Source: Desulfobacterales bacterium
GTDB taxonomy: Bacteria; Desulfobacterota; Desulfobacteria; Desulfobacterales; JAFDDL01
Reading direction: 5' to 3'
Assembly (NCBI GenBank): GCA_034003325.1
Contig: JAVEYW010000004.1
Coordinates: forward strand, 62,001-126,000
Length of the DNA: 64,000 nucleotides
The translations under genes were made by a program, and so were the position numbers. This document shows positions 42,455 to 51,519 of the stretch, in pieces; the stretch's first letter is position 1, and each line of letters begins with the position of its first letter. Under the pieces are notes generated by a model. That model had not been told where the DNA came from. It ran no database searches and saw nothing but the letters and a program-made list of their open reading frames with translations.

Positions 42455-44161
42455 TTACGCCATTCCCGTCCTCACGATGATGGGCGGCGGCGCAACCGGC
42501 GCAGCCTGAGGCGGCGGGGGCGGCGTGAGTTTCTGCAACACCTCGTTTCGCGGCCCGTACATGAGGAGTTGCCCGTCTTTAAGTACCAGCAGCTTGTCCA
42601 CCCGGGACAATAAGGATAATTTATGGGAAATCAGGACCGTGGTCGCGCCCTTTTTCTTCAATTCGACCAGGGCCATCATCAGCGCCCGCTCTCCTTCCTC
42701 GTCCAGATTGGAATTAGGCTCGTCCATCACGACCAGGCGCGGGTCATCATAGAGAGCGCGCGCCAGTGCGATTCGCTGCCGTTGCCCGCCGGAAAGCATA
42801 TACGTGTTTTCTCCCACCACCGTGTCGTAGCCATCGGGAAATTTCAGAATCATGTCGTGCACATTGGCCATTCTGGCGGCGGCAATGACCTTTTCGGCAT
42901 CCACCTCGCCCATTCGGGCGATGTTATCGGCGATCGTACCGGGAAAAAGCGCCACTTCCTGCGGCACATAGCCAATAAAGCGGCCGAGATGCTCCTGATT
43001 CCAGGTAAAAATATCCGCGCCGTCCAACCGCACGCTTCCGGCATAAGGCCGCCAGATACCCAGCATCAGCCGGGCCAGCGTCGATTTGCCGGCGCCGCTC
43101 GCGCCGACGAGTCCCAGCGCATCCCCCGGCGCCAGATCCAAAAAAATACCCTTCAGAATGGGTTTTCCGGCGACCGCGAACACCACATTTTCCGCAGTCA
43201 GTCGACCCGTGGGTACGGGCAATTCCATTTGCGCCGGCGCGGCCAGTTCCGTGTCAATCAGTAGTTTCAAGCGCGCATAAGCCCCCCGGGCATCCACCAT
43301 TTGCTTCCAGGTGCCGATGGCCATTTCCACGGGCTGCAGGGCCCGGCCGGTAATAATGGAGGCCGCGATCATCACGCCCGGGGTCACCTCATGCAGCACC
43401 ACCAGATAAGCACCGTAAGCCAGAATGAGCACCTGCAAGCCCATGCGAACCGGCTTGGTCAAGGCGCCAATCAACCCGGCCCGGTTGCTGGCCAGGGTCT
43501 GCAAGGCCAGCACCAATTTATTGTATTTTTTCCAATGCCGGGTAATGCCGTTGAGCATGCCCATGGCGCGCACCAGTTGGGCATGCTGCATGAAGGTGCC
43601 CACCTGACGGCCGGAGGAAACCGCCACCTGATTGGCATCTTGCAAGGGTTTGCGGCTGACCTTTTCGTTAACCAGGGCCAGGGTGAAGATGACCACGGCA
43701 CCGATGGTGGATATCAGACCCAGGTCGAAATGAAACAGAAACACCACCCAGAGGTAAAAAGGGGTCCACGGCGCGTCAAACAGACAGAAGACCGAATTTC
43801 CGCCCAGAAAGTTTCTCAACAACCGGACATCCTGCAATCCCTGCGAAAACCCCTTATTCTCCATCTGGGCCGCATCTTTCACCATGCCGGCCAGCACCGC
43901 TTCGCTCAAGGTGTTTTCAATATCCACACCGGCCAGAACCAAAAGCCGCGAGCGCAGATATTCCAGTATGCCCATGATGATCAGGGCGCCTAAGGCCGCG
44001 GCCGTGATCAACACGAGCGTGGGCACCGAACCGCTGGCCAATACCCGGTCGTACATCTGAAGCATGTGCAACGGCATGGTCAGCATGAGCACATTGATAA
44101 AGGCGCTGAAAACGGCGGTAAAAATAAAATAGTATTTCCATTTGGCGATAAATCGTTTCAT
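42455..44161 (-). CDS. Type I secretion ABC transporter (PrtD-type permease/ATPase)
   Basis: 568 residues. Six membrane helices in the first ~300 residues (WKYYFIFTAVFSAFINVLMLTMPLHMLQMYDRVLASGSVPTLVLITAAALGALI) are followed by the ATPase with GASGAGKST (Walker A), LSGGQRQRIALARAL (signature) and RLVVMDEP (Walker B, D-loop NSNLDEEGE). No N-terminal C39 peptidase-like domain is present, as in PrtD/RsaD-type transporters that recognise a C-terminal uncleaved signal. A Pro-rich tail (PPPPPQAAPVAPPP) ends the protein. It is the inner-membrane engine for the RTX protein. Confidence 0.93.
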   Translation of the reverse strand: MKRFIAKWKYYFIFTAVFSAFINVLMLTMPLHMLQMYDRVLASGSVPTLVLITAAALGALIIMGILEYLRSRLLVLAGVDIENTLSEAVLAGMVKDAAQMENKGFSQGLQDVRLLRNFLGGNSVFCLFDAPWTPFYLWVVFLFHFDLGLISTIGAVVIFTLALVNEKVSRKPLQDANQVAVSSGRQVGTFMQHAQLVRAMGMLNGITRHWKKYNKLVLALQTLASNRAGLIGALTKPVRMGLQVLILAYGAYLVVLHEVTPGVMIAASIITGRALQPVEMAIGTWKQMVDARGAYARLKLLIDTELAAPAQMELPVPTGRLTAENVVFAVAGKPILKGIFLDLAPGDALGLVGASGAGKSTLARLMLGIWRPYAGSVRLDGADIFTWNQEHLGRFIGYVPQEVALFPGTIADNIARMGEVDAEKVIAAARMANVHDMILKFPDGYDTVVGENTYMLSGGQRQRIALARALYDDPRLVVMDEPNSNLDEEGERALMMALVELKKKGATTVLISHKLSLLSRVDKLLVLKDGQLLMYGPRNEVLQKLTPPPPPQAAPVAPPPIIVRTGMA

Positions 44162-44173
44162 TTGAAAATCTTC

Positions 44174-44593
44174 CTATGCCGGTGCAACCTGCTCCCGCGG
44201 TTTAAGTTTCCTGACCACCACCGGCAATCGGCTGACCGTTTGCCAGTTTCCGTTCTGCTGAATCTCGATGCGCACCTCGTGCCGGCCGAATTCCGTTACC
44301 GGCACCCCGTCCAGCTTGAAGTGCAGGCGCTGACGCTGACGATTAAAAACCATCTCCCGGGTTTGAAGCAACTGCCTTGCCGCGCCCGAAGGCATGGCCA
44401 GCAGGACGCGGGCGGTAAAGACCTCGTCCTTGTTCGAATCCTTTTCCCACAGGGTGCCGATACGCACCGGAGAGATCAATATGGGCAAGGCCGCCGCCGC
44501 CCCCTCTTCAATGCTTTGAATAAAGGTCACCGCATTGGTTTCCTGATCGATGATAATATCCTTACATAAGATGGACCACACGTTTCTGATCAC
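44174..44593 (-). CDS. Hypothetical protein, DUF6941-like
   Basis: 139 residues, predicted cytoplasmic. It begins with a phage/secretion-associated-looking pattern (WSILCKDIIIDQETNAVTFIQSIEEG), then LPILISPVRIGTLWEKD and a beta-rich end (HFKLDGVPVTEFGRHEVRIEIQQNGNWQTVSRLPVVV). This resembles the DUF6941 group (a conserved protein that often opens with a 'cannot be deduced' C-D-D pattern); function unknown. It sits 12 nt before the ABC transporter gene and 12 nt after a HicB-like gene, so it probably belongs to the secretion operon. The start is a TTG, GTG or ATG near 44593. Confidence 0.55.
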   Translation of the reverse strand: MIRNVWSILCKDIIIDQETNAVTFIQSIEEGAAAALPILISPVRIGTLWEKDSNKDEVFTARVLLAMPSGAARQLLQTREMVFNRQRQRLHFKLDGVPVTEFGRHEVRIEIQQNGNWQTVSRLPVVVRKLKPREQVAPA

Positions 44594-44605
44594 AATATCC
44601 GCCTG

Positions 44606-45097
44606 TTATTGAATATGTGTAATGGTGACGCTCGAATCGTTCAGCCAGGAAAAAGCGGGTATCTGCAGCGAGGAAACGGTCTCGTTCGACACCAGTTCAT
44701 TGACATATTGCAGGGTCTCCCGGATTTCCGCCCCATAGGCCGCAGCCGCTTGTTTAAAGGAGAGTTGCCGCGCATGCCGGTCACTCAGCAGATACAACAC
44801 ATACGTATTCAGCGAAACCCCTTCGCCCTCCGCCTCAACGACCAAAGCGGCGTGCAAGGCCCGCGGCAGGCGCAGGCGAAATTGGCCGCTGTACGCTTCC
44901 ACATGGCGTGACGCCGGGCTCGGTTCAAGATTATTTTCCTTTTCCGATAAATACGCGGCAATGCTCTCATTCAGCAATCGCACCGCTTCGACGGAGGATT
45001 CGCAGACAACCTTGATCTCAGGCAGTTCCGGAACCGTCGCGAGATAAGCCTTTTCTTCTGCGCTCCAGATTAGCTGTATGGAATAGTGTTGCATCAC
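44606..45097 (-). CDS. HicB-family protein (orphan antitoxin-like)
   Basis: 163 residues. The N-terminal HicB fold (YSIQLIWSAEEKAYLATVPELPEIKVVCESSVEAVRLLNESIAAYL) is followed by a ribbon-helix-helix-like segment (FRLRLPRALHAALVVEAEGEGVSLNTYVLYLLSDR) and a C-terminal extension. HicB antitoxins bind HicA and repress their operon, but no HicA gene (about 60 codons) is found on either side. It may have become a local regulator of the secretion operon, of which it seems to be the first gene. The first two codons are both ATG. Confidence 0.75.
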   Translation of the reverse strand: MMQHYSIQLIWSAEEKAYLATVPELPEIKVVCESSVEAVRLLNESIAAYLSEKENNLEPSPASRHVEAYSGQFRLRLPRALHAALVVEAEGEGVSLNTYVLYLLSDRHARQLSFKQAAAAYGAEIRETLQYVNELVSNETVSSLQIPAFSWLNDSSVTITHIQ

Positions 45098-45303
45098 CCA
45101 ATGAACTCCCCGGGCAAATAAGTTATAACCGGCGCCATCCGAATAAGCGGAATAGTTGAATAATCGGCTGTCTTCTCACCGCCATTCAGCGCGAAGTCTT
45201 GATACCATATTCGGTACCATTGTCAACCGTTTAATTGGGGGAACGTATCTTACATATCGTCGATGAGGACTTCGATCGCGGGCGGCGGCATGTCACAAAC
45301 TGG

Positions 45304-45331
45304 AAAAAAAGAAGGCGCTGAAAAAAGCGCC
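45304..45331 (-). terminator. Rho-independent terminator
   Basis: Minus-strand stem GGCGCT/AGCGCC (45331-45314) with a T-loop, followed by TTCTTTTTTT (45313-45304). It ends transcription from the small gene at 45500-45721, before the hicB-like gene. Confidence 0.75.
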
Positions 45332-45400
45332 CGCTCTCTTTCACTCATGCATCGCTTCACTTGAGTAAAAACCGGGTGGTTGAAGGGTGAGCTTTTCTTG

Positions 45401-45433
45401 AGACCGACTCGGGTCTGTAAACCGAGTCGGTCT
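45401..45433. other. Perfect 12-bp inverted repeat
   Basis: AGACCGACTCGG, a 9-nt loop, and CCGAGTCGGTCT. No T-run follows on either strand, so it is not a plain terminator. A smaller CCCCT..AGGGG hairpin lies right beside it. It could be an RNA stability element or operator. The 45098-45499 gap otherwise holds only the terminator. Confidence 0.8.
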
Positions 45434-45499
45434 GCCTCCCCTCAAAGGGGGAGCGTACCGGCGCTTTTTGTCAAGAAGGAAGCCCCCTTTATCGACGCT

Positions 45500-45721
45500 T
45501 CAGTGCTGCTGCTGTTTCTGATGCTTCGAGAGCTCCTCGGCCAATGCGCGGGCATAGGCCGTTCGCGCTGTCTGGACAATAGCCAGTTTCTGCTGCAAGC
45601 GAGCGATCTCCTGATCGGTGACGCGCACGTTCATGAGCTGGTTTTTGGCGTTTTCACTGAGCTCGGACAGTTTGTATTCCACACCATCGATGGTCACGGT
45701 TTGTTCCATTGGCGTCGTCAT
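45500..45721 (-). CDS. Small DUF6447-like protein
   Basis: 73 residues from the second ATG (45721), which has AGGAG 8 nt upstream; the first ATG (45727) would be only 2 nt from it. Sequence: QTVTIDGVEYKLSELSENAK, then a helix with heptad-like spacing (DQEIARLQQKLAIVQTARTAYARALAEELSKHQ). This matches the DUF6447 group of short proteins, which I recall next to type I secreted giants. Function unknown; a chaperone or assembly role for the secreted protein is a guess. It directly follows the RTX gene, separated by two hairpins. Confidence 0.7.
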   Translation of the reverse strand: MTTPMEQTVTIDGVEYKLSELSENAKNQLMNVRVTDQEIARLQQKLAIVQTARTAYARALAEELSKHQKQQQH

Positions 45722-45768
45722 TTCCATGTCTCCTGATGAATTAAACAAATTATAAATCAATAAGCAAA

Positions 45769-45803
45769 AGCCCCACCCCTTTTAAGAGGGTGGGGCTCTT
45801 TTT
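45769..45803. terminator. Bidirectional rho-independent terminator
   Basis: Stem AGCCCCACCC (45769-45778) / GGGTGGGGCT (45788-45797), followed on the plus side by CTTTTTTTT and on the minus side by TTTTGCTT. It lies downstream of the RTX protein gene; strong RTX expression with partial read-through to the small gene is likely. Confidence 0.8.
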
Positions 45804-45819
45804 TTTAAGACTTTATCAG

Positions 45820-45844
45820 GACTGGCGCGTTTTGCACGCCAGTC
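45820..45844 (-). other. Hairpin after RTX gene stop
   Basis: Perfect stem GACTGGCG/CGCCAGTC with a 9-nt loop, 26 nt past the RTX gene stop and before the main terminator. It may protect the 3' end of the mRNA. Confidence 0.6.
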
Positions 45845-45870
45845 ACGGATAACTTTTTGTGGTTTACAGC

Positions 45871-48800
45871 TTAGGCGATATTGATCAAGCCACCTGTACC
45901 GGCTGCAACCGATTCCAATCCGGTGTAAGTACCAACCAATTCGATCAAAGTGTCTGAAGCACCATCCTGGAAAATAATGGTGCTGTCAGCCGCTGTAAAA
46001 ACGGTGTCACCATCGCTGTCATAGTTGAACATCACCGTGCTGCCGGTACCGTTCAAGTTGGAGGCAAGGTAGCCTACCGCATCGGTCAAACTCAACTGAC
46101 CAGCGCCTGTACCTACTATGACAAGGTCATCATTGAAAATGCCGTCGGTGTCATCCGTGCCGAAGGCTATCACGCCGTTCGCGGCTACTAGATGGGTTTG
46201 AATACGACCCACATTGACACCGTTAGCCCCGGCAGCCGCCGCAGCTTCTATGATCGTTGACGGGAGATCCAGAATATCACCACCTGCTGTTGTGGTGCCG
46301 GCAACAGTCCCAATAGCAGATCCTGCCGTTGTTTCGTCAAACCCAACGATGACGTCCCAGTTGGCCGCTGTGGAATCACCATCCGCTATGACCACGGTAT
46401 CGATCATGCCATCTTGAGCCGCCACATCCTGCATGACCAGCTTATCCGCGCCAGTGCCACCGGTGAAGATATCGTTATCAATGCCACCGACCGCCGCATC
46501 ATTACCGGCACCGCCGTTAAAAACAAGCGCATCCGCAGCAACAGAACCGGTCCACATGGCGACATCGTTCCCGCCAGCGCCGTTAAAGGTCATGACACCC
46601 GTGGCTAAACCGGCCACACCCGTGCTTTGCAGGATAGAACCCGCACCCGCAATAATGCTCAGGTTGGCATTGGCATCACCGGTAATCGTAGCAGGGCCAG
46701 CCGCATTTTGAACCACCGCCAACCGGCCGTCCAAAACCGCGGAGAGGTCCAATAGCGTTTGCCCCGTCCAGCTCAAGGTCAGGTCGGAACCAACTCCGAC
46801 TGCCAGCATTTGGTCAACATCTGTGCCAGCAGTAATACCATCACCGACAACATCAATAAACAGGGTCGTCACGCCACCGCTCATGGAAACGGTATTGGTC
46901 GCTAAAGACGCATCGATGCCAGTGCTTAAGTTGTCAGTTACAGTGTCAATACCCGTCCCCACGTCAAAGGTGTCGTTGCCGTCCTTGGCCGTAATGGTAT
47001 CGTTCCCCCCACCGGTCGTGATCAGGTTGTCGCCGCGGTCGCCGGCCACCACATCCCAGCCGGAACCAGTGGTGATGGTGTCATCCTGAGCAGTGCCGGT
47101 GATGGTGTTATTCCCGTTACCCGCGGTAATGACGACGTCCTTGCCGGCGGAACCCAGCGCGCTGAAAACATTGTCGCCGTCAGCCAACGTGACTACGGCG
47201 TTGTCGCCCAGCGAAATGACAGTGGCTCTCAGGTCTCCGCCCACATTGGAGGCGTCGAAGGTAAGCAGCGAGTTGTTGAGCGGCGCGCCGGAGACGGTAT
47301 TGAGGATAACATCATCGGCAGCCGTTACAGACAGCGAGGTCATGTTTTTCGCATAGATGTTGTTGATGGTCGTTACGGCATTTGCCGCGCCGGCCGTGAT
47401 ATCTTCATCGGAAATCTGAATGTCCATGCTGGTGACGCCATGGGCGGTGAGCTGTCCGAGATTGTAAGCTGTCGCGCCGTAAATCACATCATCCAGACTG
47501 GCGTTGATGTTGACCGTCAGCGCATTGGCCGAGTTGTTGGCCAATGTGACGCCGTTGAAGTTGGCAACGGTAACTTCATCACTGATGACGGTCTTATAGG
47601 CCGCATCACCGGCCGCGGAATCCCCCTTCTGCGTCCATGTCGGATCAGCCGCTATCGCTGCTGCTTGCGCCAGAGCACGATTCGCCGCCGTATCATCATC
47701 GTCGGTATCCAGATCCGCGAAGAAGTTAAGTTCCGTCAGGGCGGTGTCGTTCAAAGTAATGATATCCGTAACCGCAACACCGGCAATGTTGAACGGTTCA
47801 GCGGTCACAGGGGAGGCATCCAACCCACCATCCGCAGCGATGTCGGCCAGGATCACCAGGCCTTCGATATCGGCGTTGGCCATGCCCAGCGTCACATTAT
47901 CGTTGGCGATAATGTGCAGGTTTTCAATGCCGGCCAGCGTCAGGTTGGAATCATCACTGAACGCGGCACGGACGGTGTCCACCCCACCGGCATCGGAAAT
48001 GCTGTCAGAAGCGTTGAAGTCATCAATGTTGGCAAAGGTCAGAATATCATCGCCTTCGCCCAGTCGAATGTCCTGATTGACGTTTGCGATCGGTGCGACG
48101 GTGTCACCCACCGTCAAACGCAAGTCGCTCAACTGTGCAGAGGCTTCGATAACCGATGCCACCAGAGAACTGTTAACCGTATAGGACTGTCCATCCACAC
48201 CGCCGGTAAGGGTCAGCGTGCCGGTTTGTTCCTGAGCCGCCGTGAGAATAACAATGTTGCTTTCGGTATCGGCGTCATCAATGGAGACGTTTTCGATTGC
48301 CCCGACACCATTAGCCTGACCATCGAAGTTAAGGGTGTAGTTGAACGCTTCTTCAGTATTAAGATCGTTTTCAACCCTGATCGCAACAGTGTCATCGGCA
48401 CCAGAGGCATCTGTCAGACGGACCCGTACAGTTGCATTATTGAATCCGACAGGAACTGCGGCACCAGCAAATTCACTCACCGAGTGGCGCAGCACCAAAC
48501 CATCAGCAGCAAGCGCAGCACCAAGGTCATTCAGGTTGAACGTAGCGGCAGCAGCGTCATCATCTTCATCACGCATCAGCACTGTCGTCAAATTGCCGTC
48601 AAAGGCATCGAAATCGATGTTGTGAATGTCATTGACCACGTTCTGGTTACGCAACTCCAGGGCGCCCATGTTCATGATGGTAGCGTCACCATCAATGTCA
48701 CCATCCACCAGGATCAAGGTGTTGTCGCCGGCGCCACCATCAATGGTATCGCCATTGGTGTCAGTAGTTGCAGCAACGCCTACGCTGGACCAGAAGGTGT

Positions 48801-50175
48801 CGTCGCCAATACCACCCGTTACAACGCCGTGAACGGTAGAGCCGGAGTTTGCCGGATCGGCAAAGCCACCCAGAGAGTTGGTGATATCCAAAGTCAGGTC
48901 GCCTGTAAAAGCACTGGCGTCCAGATTAAGCAGACCCACAGCGGCGGGGTTATTAATACCCGGGGCGCCTAAGGTAAAAAACTCGGTCGCGGAAACAGGC
49001 GCAGTCGGCGTCAGGGTAACGATATCCAGGAAGGTGTCACCGGTGATGGTGAGGGTTTCCATCTCGTTTACTGTCAGGTTGTTGATATCAACCCCGTCCA
49101 CGGCGTTCAGGTTGACGGTTTTAAACCCTTCGACATTGGCGCCGACACCGCGCGCATCTTGCTGGATAGCATTCGCCAAAACGTCATCAAGCTCAAGGCT
49201 CAGCTCGCGGCCGGGTGCATTGGCGTCCGTCAACACCCCTCGCTTATATTGGAAGGTCACATTGACGTTGTCGGATGCGGTGTTGGCGACACGAAGCTCA
49301 CCGGCGGGGGTGCCGATATTATCCACAAGCACAGCCGTCGCGTCCGCGGTAACACGCTGAATGTTCACTGCTTCCGTTGCATCGGCATTCCGAATATCGA
49401 GCGTGGTGGTATTGCCCGTCCAGTCAATATTGATGTCCTGAATGTTAATGAGATTGGGGGTAACAACGCCGGTTGTTCCCTCGTCAGCATTGGCATTGCC
49501 CATGGTCACATTCAGGGTGTTGGAAAGACCCAGGGTGCCGGTCAGGACGTCTTCATCCTGCAGGGAGAGAATGCGGTCGGATCCGTCCGGGACAAACACC
49601 ATCGGCGCGTTGAAAATACTGGCCGTGGCGATATCGGTATCTGCCGTCAACGTGAAGGTGGTGACATCGATATCAGCATTAATGGCCGCTACCGCCGCCG
49701 CCACCGTTGCCGGATCATCGGTCACCCCTGCGATATAGGCGGTGAAGTCCGATAGATCGTTCGGGTCCGCGGTAGGAATCGTCTGGGTGCAATAGTCTGA
49801 CACAGCGACCTTGTTCAGAAATTGATCCTGGGCAGCGCCGGCATTTACCGGGTCCTGGGCCGCGTCAACCAATGCCACCACGACTTCGCCTCTGGACTTG
49901 CCCGCCGCCAGCTCGCCCACCCAATAATCGATTCCGGCCGGATCATCGACATAGGTTTTACCCAGCGTGTTCACGTAAATGTGCTCGATAAATGCCTGGT
50001 CGGAGTCCAAGCTCGACCCAAAATAGTTCTGCGCGGCTTCTGTTGCCAGCATCGTATTGGCAGTAGACACCCTATCCGGCTGATCCGTTTGCCAATAAGT
50101 ATTGCCCTCGCCTTCAGATGCTCTACCGAAAATCGATACATAGAGTTCCGAAACTTCCGTCATTGTCAAAGCCAT
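45871..50175 (-). CDS. Giant type I-secreted DUF4214/RTX protein, possible S-layer or adhesin
   Basis: 1434 residues, acidic, rich in Asp, Asn, Thr, Ala and Val, with a single Cys and no N-terminal signal peptide. Residues ~5-115 are DUF4214 (VSELYVSIFGRASEGEG, AFIEHIYVNTLGKTYVDDPAGIDYWVGEL). A long region of beta-sheet-type repeats (VEAVNI-like, LDIRNADATEAVNI, LTLTGGV) follows. Hemolysin-type calcium repeats occur at about 1015-1090 (GNGNNTIT, GGGNDTI, KDGNDTF) and 1195-1245 (GAGGND, GGAGNDA, GGTGADKL). The C-terminus would carry the uncleaved secretion signal. The start has AGGAGG 8 nt before ATG. The adjacent TolC-HlyD-PrtD genes make it the natural substrate. The composition fits RsaA-like S-layer proteins as well as adhesins. 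Confidence 0.88.
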   Translation of the reverse strand: MALTMTEVSELYVSIFGRASEGEGNTYWQTDQPDRVSTANTMLATEAAQNYFGSSLDSDQAFIEHIYVNTLGKTYVDDPAGIDYWVGELAAGKSRGEVVVALVDAAQDPVNAGAAQDQFLNKVAVSDYCTQTIPTADPNDLSDFTAYIAGVTDDPATVAAAVAAINADIDVTTFTLTADTDIATASIFNAPMVFVPDGSDRILSLQDEDVLTGTLGLSNTLNVTMGNANADEGTTGVVTPNLINIQDINIDWTGNTTTLDIRNADATEAVNIQRVTADATAVLVDNIGTPAGELRVANTASDNVNVTFQYKRGVLTDANAPGRELSLELDDVLANAIQQDARGVGANVEGFKTVNLNAVDGVDINNLTVNEMETLTITGDTFLDIVTLTPTAPVSATEFFTLGAPGINNPAAVGLLNLDASAFTGDLTLDITNSLGGFADPANSGSTVHGVVTGGIGDDTFWSSVGVAATTDTNGDTIDGGAGDNTLILVDGDIDGDATIMNMGALELRNQNVVNDIHNIDFDAFDGNLTTVLMRDEDDDAAAATFNLNDLGAALAADGLVLRHSVSEFAGAAVPVGFNNATVRVRLTDASGADDTVAIRVENDLNTEEAFNYTLNFDGQANGVGAIENVSIDDADTESNIVILTAAQEQTGTLTLTGGVDGQSYTVNSSLVASVIEASAQLSDLRLTVGDTVAPIANVNQDIRLGEGDDILTFANIDDFNASDSISDAGGVDTVRAAFSDDSNLTLAGIENLHIIANDNVTLGMANADIEGLVILADIAADGGLDASPVTAEPFNIAGVAVTDIITLNDTALTELNFFADLDTDDDDTAANRALAQAAAIAADPTWTQKGDSAAGDAAYKTVISDEVTVANFNGVTLANNSANALTVNINASLDDVIYGATAYNLGQLTAHGVTSMDIQISDEDITAGAANAVTTINNIYAKNMTSLSVTAADDVILNTVSGAPLNNSLLTFDASNVGGDLRATVISLGDNAVVTLADGDNVFSALGSAGKDVVITAGNGNNTITGTAQDDTITTGSGWDVVAGDRGDNLITTGGGNDTITAKDGNDTFDVGTGIDTVTDNLSTGIDASLATNTVSMSGGVTTLFIDVVGDGITAGTDVDQMLAVGVGSDLTLSWTGQTLLDLSAVLDGRLAVVQNAAGPATITGDANANLSIIAGAGSILQSTGVAGLATGVMTFNGAGGNDVAMWTGSVAADALVFNGGAGNDAAVGGIDNDIFTGGTGADKLVMQDVAAQDGMIDTVVIADGDSTAANWDVIVGFDETTAGSAIGTVAGTTTAGGDILDLPSTIIEAAAAAGANGVNVGRIQTHLVAANGVIAFGTDDTDGIFNDDLVIVGTGAGQLSLTDAVGYLASNLNGTGSTVMFNYDSDGDTVFTAADSTIIFQDGASDTLIELVGTYTGLESVAAGTGGLINIA

Positions 50176-50342
50176 TCCACGTTCCTCCTCTTAAAGATTG
50201 ATTAAAAATACAAAATTCACCACTTGTAAGGATATACCCATTGGCCTTATCCCCCTATCCCGAACACCAAGTTGATATGCAACAATCATACCACCATACT
50301 ACTCAATATCACCTGTTTCCGGCCTCACCCCCTATCCATCCT

Positions 50343-50378
50343 AATCCTTGTCACCGATCCAATCCTTGTCACCGATCC
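50343..50378 (+). repeat. 18-bp perfect tandem duplication
   Basis: AATCCTTGTCACCGATCC occurs twice in direct contact, in the gap (50176-50452) between the RTX gene promoter side and the acyltransferase stop. No gene is supported in the gap. Confidence 0.9.
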
Positions 50379-50452
50379 GGCCGTCCGCGCCGTTCCGCCA
50401 TCGCAAAGCGCATCCCTTATCCCACTCTTTCGGGCCCTTCTCTTTCGGAACC

Positions 50453-51445
50453 TTATTTTTTTCTTATTAAATCAATATTTTTTTCAATAATTCGGATTCC
50501 CGCATAAGAAATCGCCAATGAACACATCGTCAGCACGGGAATATAGCTTATGCTGCACCGAACCGCATATTGCGTATAATCCAGCCACCAGATCACTAAA
50601 AAATGGCTCAGAAACAAGCCGTAGGAGAGGGCGCCCAACAACGAATTGCCGGGCAGACGAACACGGCAGCGGCTGATGGTGTAAATCACCGGTATCCCGA
50701 TGAATAAGCCCAGACATGTTTCCCGGGCGTAGGCAAGTGTAAACCGGTCATCCAACTGAAATATCACCCCGAGCACCGCGATCACTCCCCATAGCAGCCA
50801 CAGATAGCGCCTGTCAAATAACGTACTGTTTTTGTGAGTTTGTTGAGTGCATTGAATGGCGCTTCCCGCTGCAAACATAAAAAAAACGCCGAAAACCAGA
50901 CGGTAACCAAAATAATCCGGGTGAATGAATGAAAAACATGCCATTAAATACACGGCCAACGATAAAAAAACAAGCAGAATTTTCAATCTGTTAAATAAAA
51001 AAATACCGGGCAGAATCAGATACGCCTGCAGCTCGGCCCCCAGGGACCAGGCCGGCGGAATGAGGCACCATTGCGGGTCCCTTAAGATACTGCTGTCAAA
51101 CACCATATAATAATTCAGCGGAACAATCAGCACATTATGGATCAGCTTCAGCGGGGAAAAATCCGGACGGGCGTAACCGGTGACACCGAGAAACACCAAC
51201 GTCAAAAGCGCGACGTAAAGATACAGCGGGAAAATTCTGAGCGCTCTGTCCATATAGAAACGGTAGAGCCTGCCTTTGCCGGCCGGAATAATATCCCGCC
51301 AGAGGTGCGAAACGACGTATCCGGCCAATATATAAAACATCACCACCGCAATGACGCCGGGGTTCAACCCGTTAAACCGGACCCCGATGTGAGAAATAAC
51401 CACCAGAAAGGCTAAAATGAATCTCAGATACCCGAACATCGGCAC
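50453..51445 (-). CDS. Acyltransferase family 3 (O-acetyltransferase-like) membrane protein
   Basis: 330 residues with about ten membrane helices. It begins with the family hallmark (FGYLRFILAFLVVISHIG) and has the RALRIFPLYLYVAL motif (R-[IV]-x-P-x-Y). Family members acylate, usually acetylate, sugars of exported polysaccharides or lipids in the inner membrane. It is the last gene of the glycan cluster transcribed leftwards. The first His of the helix-1 motif is present in SHIG. The specific acceptor is unknown; the O-polysaccharide made by neighbouring genes is likely. Confidence 0.85.
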   Translation of the reverse strand: MPMFGYLRFILAFLVVISHIGVRFNGLNPGVIAVVMFYILAGYVVSHLWRDIIPAGKGRLYRFYMDRALRIFPLYLYVALLTLVFLGVTGYARPDFSPLKLIHNVLIVPLNYYMVFDSSILRDPQWCLIPPAWSLGAELQAYLILPGIFLFNRLKILLVFLSLAVYLMACFSFIHPDYFGYRLVFGVFFMFAAGSAIQCTQQTHKNSTLFDRRYLWLLWGVIAVLGVIFQLDDRFTLAYARETCLGLFIGIPVIYTISRCRVRLPGNSLLGALSYGLFLSHFLVIWWLDYTQYAVRCSISYIPVLTMCSLAISYAGIRIIEKNIDLIRKK

Positions 51446-51519
51446 GTCTTGTTTGGATTAATAAGGTGCTTTTTGGTTTTTGCTCGCCTGATCATCGGGA
51501 TTAAATCCAGAATATTTGG

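Noticed and set aside
47440..48972. 510-codon plus-strand open frame opposite the RTX gene
   Set aside because: It is the antisense of a repetitive, low-stop coding region, has no ribosome site, and its translation has no domain pattern; the minus-strand protein has clear DUF4214 and calcium repeats.
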